Positions 6,611 to 7,731 of a stretch of 7,731 nucleotides of DNA are shown piece after piece. The stretch is from DATARH01 sp035935235 (GTDB lineage Bacteria; Pseudomonadota; Alphaproteobacteria; ATCC43930; CGMCC-115725). The notes beneath the pieces are model-generated. The model saw only the letters and a list, made by a program, of their open reading frames with translations, was not told the DNA's origin and did not search any database. The first letter of the stretch is position 1. Each line of letters starts with the position of its first letter. The position numbers were made by a program, and so were the translations under genes. The stretch spans positions 1 to 7,731 of the forward strand of contig DASYXG010000358.1 in assembly GCA_035935235.1 (NCBI GenBank), written 5' to 3'.

Positions 6611-6627
6611 CCCTTCAACTGGAAGGG
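6611..6627 (-). promoter_or_regulatory. Hairpin sequestering the transposase ribosome site
   Basis: On the minus strand CCCTTC (6627-6622), loop CAGTT, GAAGGG (6616-6611) form a perfect 6-bp stem. The right arm covers all but the last base of the AAGGGG Shine-Dalgarno. The left arm lies immediately after the -10 box, so a transcript from the element's own promoter would start after most of it and leave the ribosome site free. Confidence 0.55.
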
Positions 6628-6656
6628 ATTATCGCCGATTTCGTGGCGGGAGTAAA
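6628..6656 (-). promoter_or_regulatory. Transposase promoter at the inner edge of IRR
   Basis: On the minus strand TTTACT (complement of 6651-6656) is followed after exactly 17 bp by GATAAT (complement of 6628-6633). These match the sigma-70 consensus at 4 of 6 and 5 of 6 positions. The start would fall near 6620-6622, about 20 nt before the ATG. The -35 lies within the terminal repeat, so transposase bound to the end could block it. Confidence 0.6.
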
Positions 6657-6669
6657 GTATATAATTCCC
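6648..6669 (-). repeat. Right terminal inverted repeat (IRR)
   Basis: Read inward on the minus strand it starts with the same 15 bases as IRL, differs at positions 16 and 17 (TA instead of GC), then matches again (CTCCC). The likely -35 box of the transposase promoter sits at its inner edge. Confidence 0.93.
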
Positions 6670-6677
6670 ATAATTCG
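6670..6677. repeat. Right target-site duplication ATAATTCG
   Basis: An exact copy of 4347-4354 that directly follows the right terminal repeat. It closes the transposon boundary. Confidence 0.92.
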
Positions 6678-6816
6678 ATCCGGACTGACGTCAAGAACAC
6701 AACACGAACATTTTTCATGACCGCTCGTCGCTAACATCGCCGGGTCGAGTGCAGCTGCGCCATGGAGAGCCCGGAACCGAGAGAAAACGCCGCGCGCTCC
6801 ATGACCGCACGATGAG
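6678..6816. other. Non-coding stretch between transposon and SDR gene
   Basis: These 139 bp follow the right target duplication and lie downstream of the SDR stop. The only structure seen is a long-range inverted repeat, CATGGAG (6761-6767) with CTCCATG (6797-6803), and a 9-bp direct repeat CATGACCGC (6716-6724 and 6800-6808). Neither looks like a strong terminator. I see no credible gene. Together with 4308-4354 it restores an intact intergenic region when the transposon is removed. Confidence 0.5.
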
Positions 6817-7602
6817 CTACACGACCGGTGAGCGGCCGCCATCGACGTTGATGGCGCAGCCGGTGACATAGCCTGCCGCGTCGGAAGCGAGGAAGGTCGC
6901 GACATTGGCGAATTCCTCGGCCTTGCCCATGCGCCCCATCGGCACGGCCTTGCCAGCATCGGCAACGTATTGCTCGAAGCTGACGTTCGGCCGATCGCGG
7001 TCGAACCGGCGCTTGATCTGGTCGCTGACGATGACGCCGACATGCAGCGAGTTGACCAGCACGTTGTGCGGCGCGCCTTCCATCGACATCGCCTTGGTCA
7101 GGGCCATCTGCGCCGCGCGGCTGACCGACGTCGGAGCACTGTCGGCGCCCGGCGCCTTAGCGCCGATATTGAGGACGCTGATGATGCGGCCCCATTTGCG
7201 CGCCTTCATCTGCGGCATCAGGATGCGGCAGAAGCGGATCTGCGCGAACAACTTGAGGTCGAGGTCGGCTTGCCACTGCGCGTCGGTGATGGTCTCCGAA
7301 GGCCCGCGCGTCGACTGGCCGGCATTATTGACGAAGATGTCGACCTTGCCGAACTCACTGTTGCACTGCGCGCAGGCCGCCTCGATCGCTGCCGCTTTTG
7401 ACACGTCGCAACTGATCGCGAGCACCTTACCTTTGCCGCCCATCGCCTGGATCGCCACCTTGGCATCGTTCAGCGAGGCCTGATCGCGCGCCAAGATCGC
7501 CACATCGGCGCCCGAGGCCGCGTATTCCTTGGCGATCGCCAGGCCCAGCCCCTTGCTGCCGCCGGTGACGATCGCGCTTTTGCCGTCCAGTCGAATATCC
7601 AT
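6817..7602 (-). CDS. SDR-family protein with an atypical catalytic tetrad
   Basis: A 261-residue short-chain dehydrogenase/reductase fold, standard length for classical SDRs. ATG at 7602-7600 has AGGAGG 6 nt upstream. The cofactor glycine motif TGGSKGLG (13-20), CDV (65-67) and NNAG (92-95) are intact, and R39 after the second strand (ILARD) suggests NADP(H). The C-terminal DAAGYVTGCAINVDGG (241-256) is canonical. The catalytic positions differ: Asn of the tetrad aligns with K117 (DLKLF), Ser with N145 (SVLNIGAK), Tyr with T158 and Lys with R162 (PTSVSRAAQ). This is not decay, because the rest is well conserved. From memory, SDRs with DLKL and PTS-SRAA signatures recur in proteobacteria. The gene follows an aldo/keto reductase gene by 25 bp, so they are probably one operon. 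It may be a non-redox or differently catalysing SDR. Confidence 0.88.
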   Translation of the reverse strand: MDIRLDGKSAIVTGGSKGLGLAIAKEYAASGADVAILARDQASLNDAKVAIQAMGGKGKVLAISCDVSKAAAIEAACAQCNSEFGKVDIFVNNAGQSTRGPSETITDAQWQADLDLKLFAQIRFCRILMPQMKARKWGRIISVLNIGAKAPGADSAPTSVSRAAQMALTKAMSMEGAPHNVLVNSLHVGVIVSDQIKRRFDRDRPNVSFEQYVADAGKAVPMGRMGKAEEFANVATFLASDAAGYVTGCAINVDGGRSPVV

Positions 7603-7627
7603 GGTGAGCCTCCTGTGAACCGATGGG

Positions 7628-7731
7628 TCAGTTTGCCGTCAGCCGATCGATCTCGTCCATCTCTTCGGCGCTGAGCGCCCAATCGGCGGCGTGAACATTG
7701 TCCTCCAATTGCTCGGGCGAGGTGGCGCCGG
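7628..7731 (-). CDS. Aldo/keto reductase, C-terminal end (runs off right edge)
   Basis: Only the last 34 codons are in the window, read leftward and ending with TGA at 7630-7628. They give GATSPEQLEDNVHAADW, then ALSAEEMDEIDRLTAN. The pattern iGAts-x-eQLeeNv-aadw-LsaeE--eID is the standard C-terminus of aldo/keto reductases, where the Ser and Gln/Asn residues contact the NADP adenine phosphate. The enzyme would reduce or oxidise an aldehyde or sugar with NADP(H) in the cytoplasm. The 25-bp gap to the SDR start contains that gene's ribosome site and no promoter, so both are likely co-transcribed. Confidence 0.85.
   Translation of the reverse strand, partial: GATSPEQLEDNVHAADWALSAEEMDEIDRLTAN

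Larger units (their letters stand above)
4355..6669. mobile_element. Complete IS1595-family transposon with a passenger gene
   Basis: A 2315-bp element defined by three agreeing signals: terminal inverted repeats matching at 20 of 22 positions, both starting GGGAATTATATACTT; an exact 8-bp flanking duplication ATAATTCG; and an internal intact IS1595-type transposase. Eight-base duplications and GG-starting ends are usual for the family as I recall it. A plain IS1595 element is roughly 1 kb, so this copy is about twice that because of an extra gene at 4432-5548. Some family members are known to carry passenger genes. Transposase and passenger are convergent, their transcription units meeting at 5548/5551. 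The perfect target duplication suggests recent, simple insertion. It fell between genes and breaks no recognisable coding region. Confidence 0.93.

Noticed and set aside
6761..6803. CATGGAG/CTCCATG inverted repeat as an SDR terminator
   Set aside because: The loop is 29 nt and no T-run follows. It is too weak to call.
6615..7043. A 142-codon minus-strand frame spanning the SDR end and the transposon edge
   Set aside because: It is out of frame with the SDR, Ser/Arg-rich, and crosses the insertion junction, so it cannot be an ancestral gene.
1..7731. CRISPR arrays, tRNA or rRNA genes, toxin-antitoxin pair
   Set aside because: There are no regularly spaced repeats, no cloverleaf-like or rRNA-like sequence was noticed, and the passenger plus small ORF are convergent and do not resemble a known toxin-antitoxin layout.

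Overview
The window is GC-rich, densely coded bacterial DNA. Its gene types (quinone-oxidoreductase-like MDR, AMP-dependent acyl-CoA ligase, isocitrate-lyase-fold lyase, SDR, aldo/keto reductase, cupin) and codon use suggest an alphaproteobacterium, probably Hyphomicrobiales and Bradyrhizobium-like. That placement is inference; no rRNA or other marker gene is present.

Layout. At the left edge is the 5' part of a leftward cupin-domain gene (1-148). It diverges from a rightward pair, an MDR/quinone-oxidoreductase-like gene (218-1216) and an acyl-CoA synthetase (1213-2676), which overlap by four bases and are probably translationally coupled. A leftward gene for a small exported protein of unknown function (2660-3319) overlaps the synthetase tail to tail by 17 bp. 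Next is a rightward isocitrate lyase/PEP mutase superfamily gene with the KKCGH lyase signature (3441-4307). At the right edge a leftward operon holds the end of an aldo/keto reductase gene (7628-7731) and an SDR gene (6817-7602). Together these look like an accessory carboxylic-acid or aldehyde/ketone catabolic neighbourhood; no substrate can be named from the sequence.

The most notable object is a complete 2315-bp IS1595-family transposon (4355-6669) inserted between the lyase and SDR genes. Its ends are inverted repeats matching at 20 of 22 positions, starting GGGAATTATATACTT, and it is flanked by a perfect 8-bp target duplication ATAATTCG (4347-4354 and 6670-6677). It carries three things: a leftward transposase (5682-6602), a 44-codon lysine-rich ORF that overlaps the transposase stop (5551-5685), and a convergent, AT-richer membrane-protein gene (4432-5548). 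The membrane-protein gene is one reading frame interrupted by a single-base shift at a run of eight T.

Both ends of the transposon share a design. A promoter lies close inside the terminal repeat, and a small hairpin has its left arm around the predicted transcription start and its right arm over the Shine-Dalgarno region. This would let the element's own transcripts be translated while read-through transcripts from outside are folded shut, as is known for IS10 and IS50. The SDR is also unusual: its cofactor-binding motifs are intact, but all four positions of the usual Asn-Ser-Tyr-Lys catalytic tetrad appear replaced.
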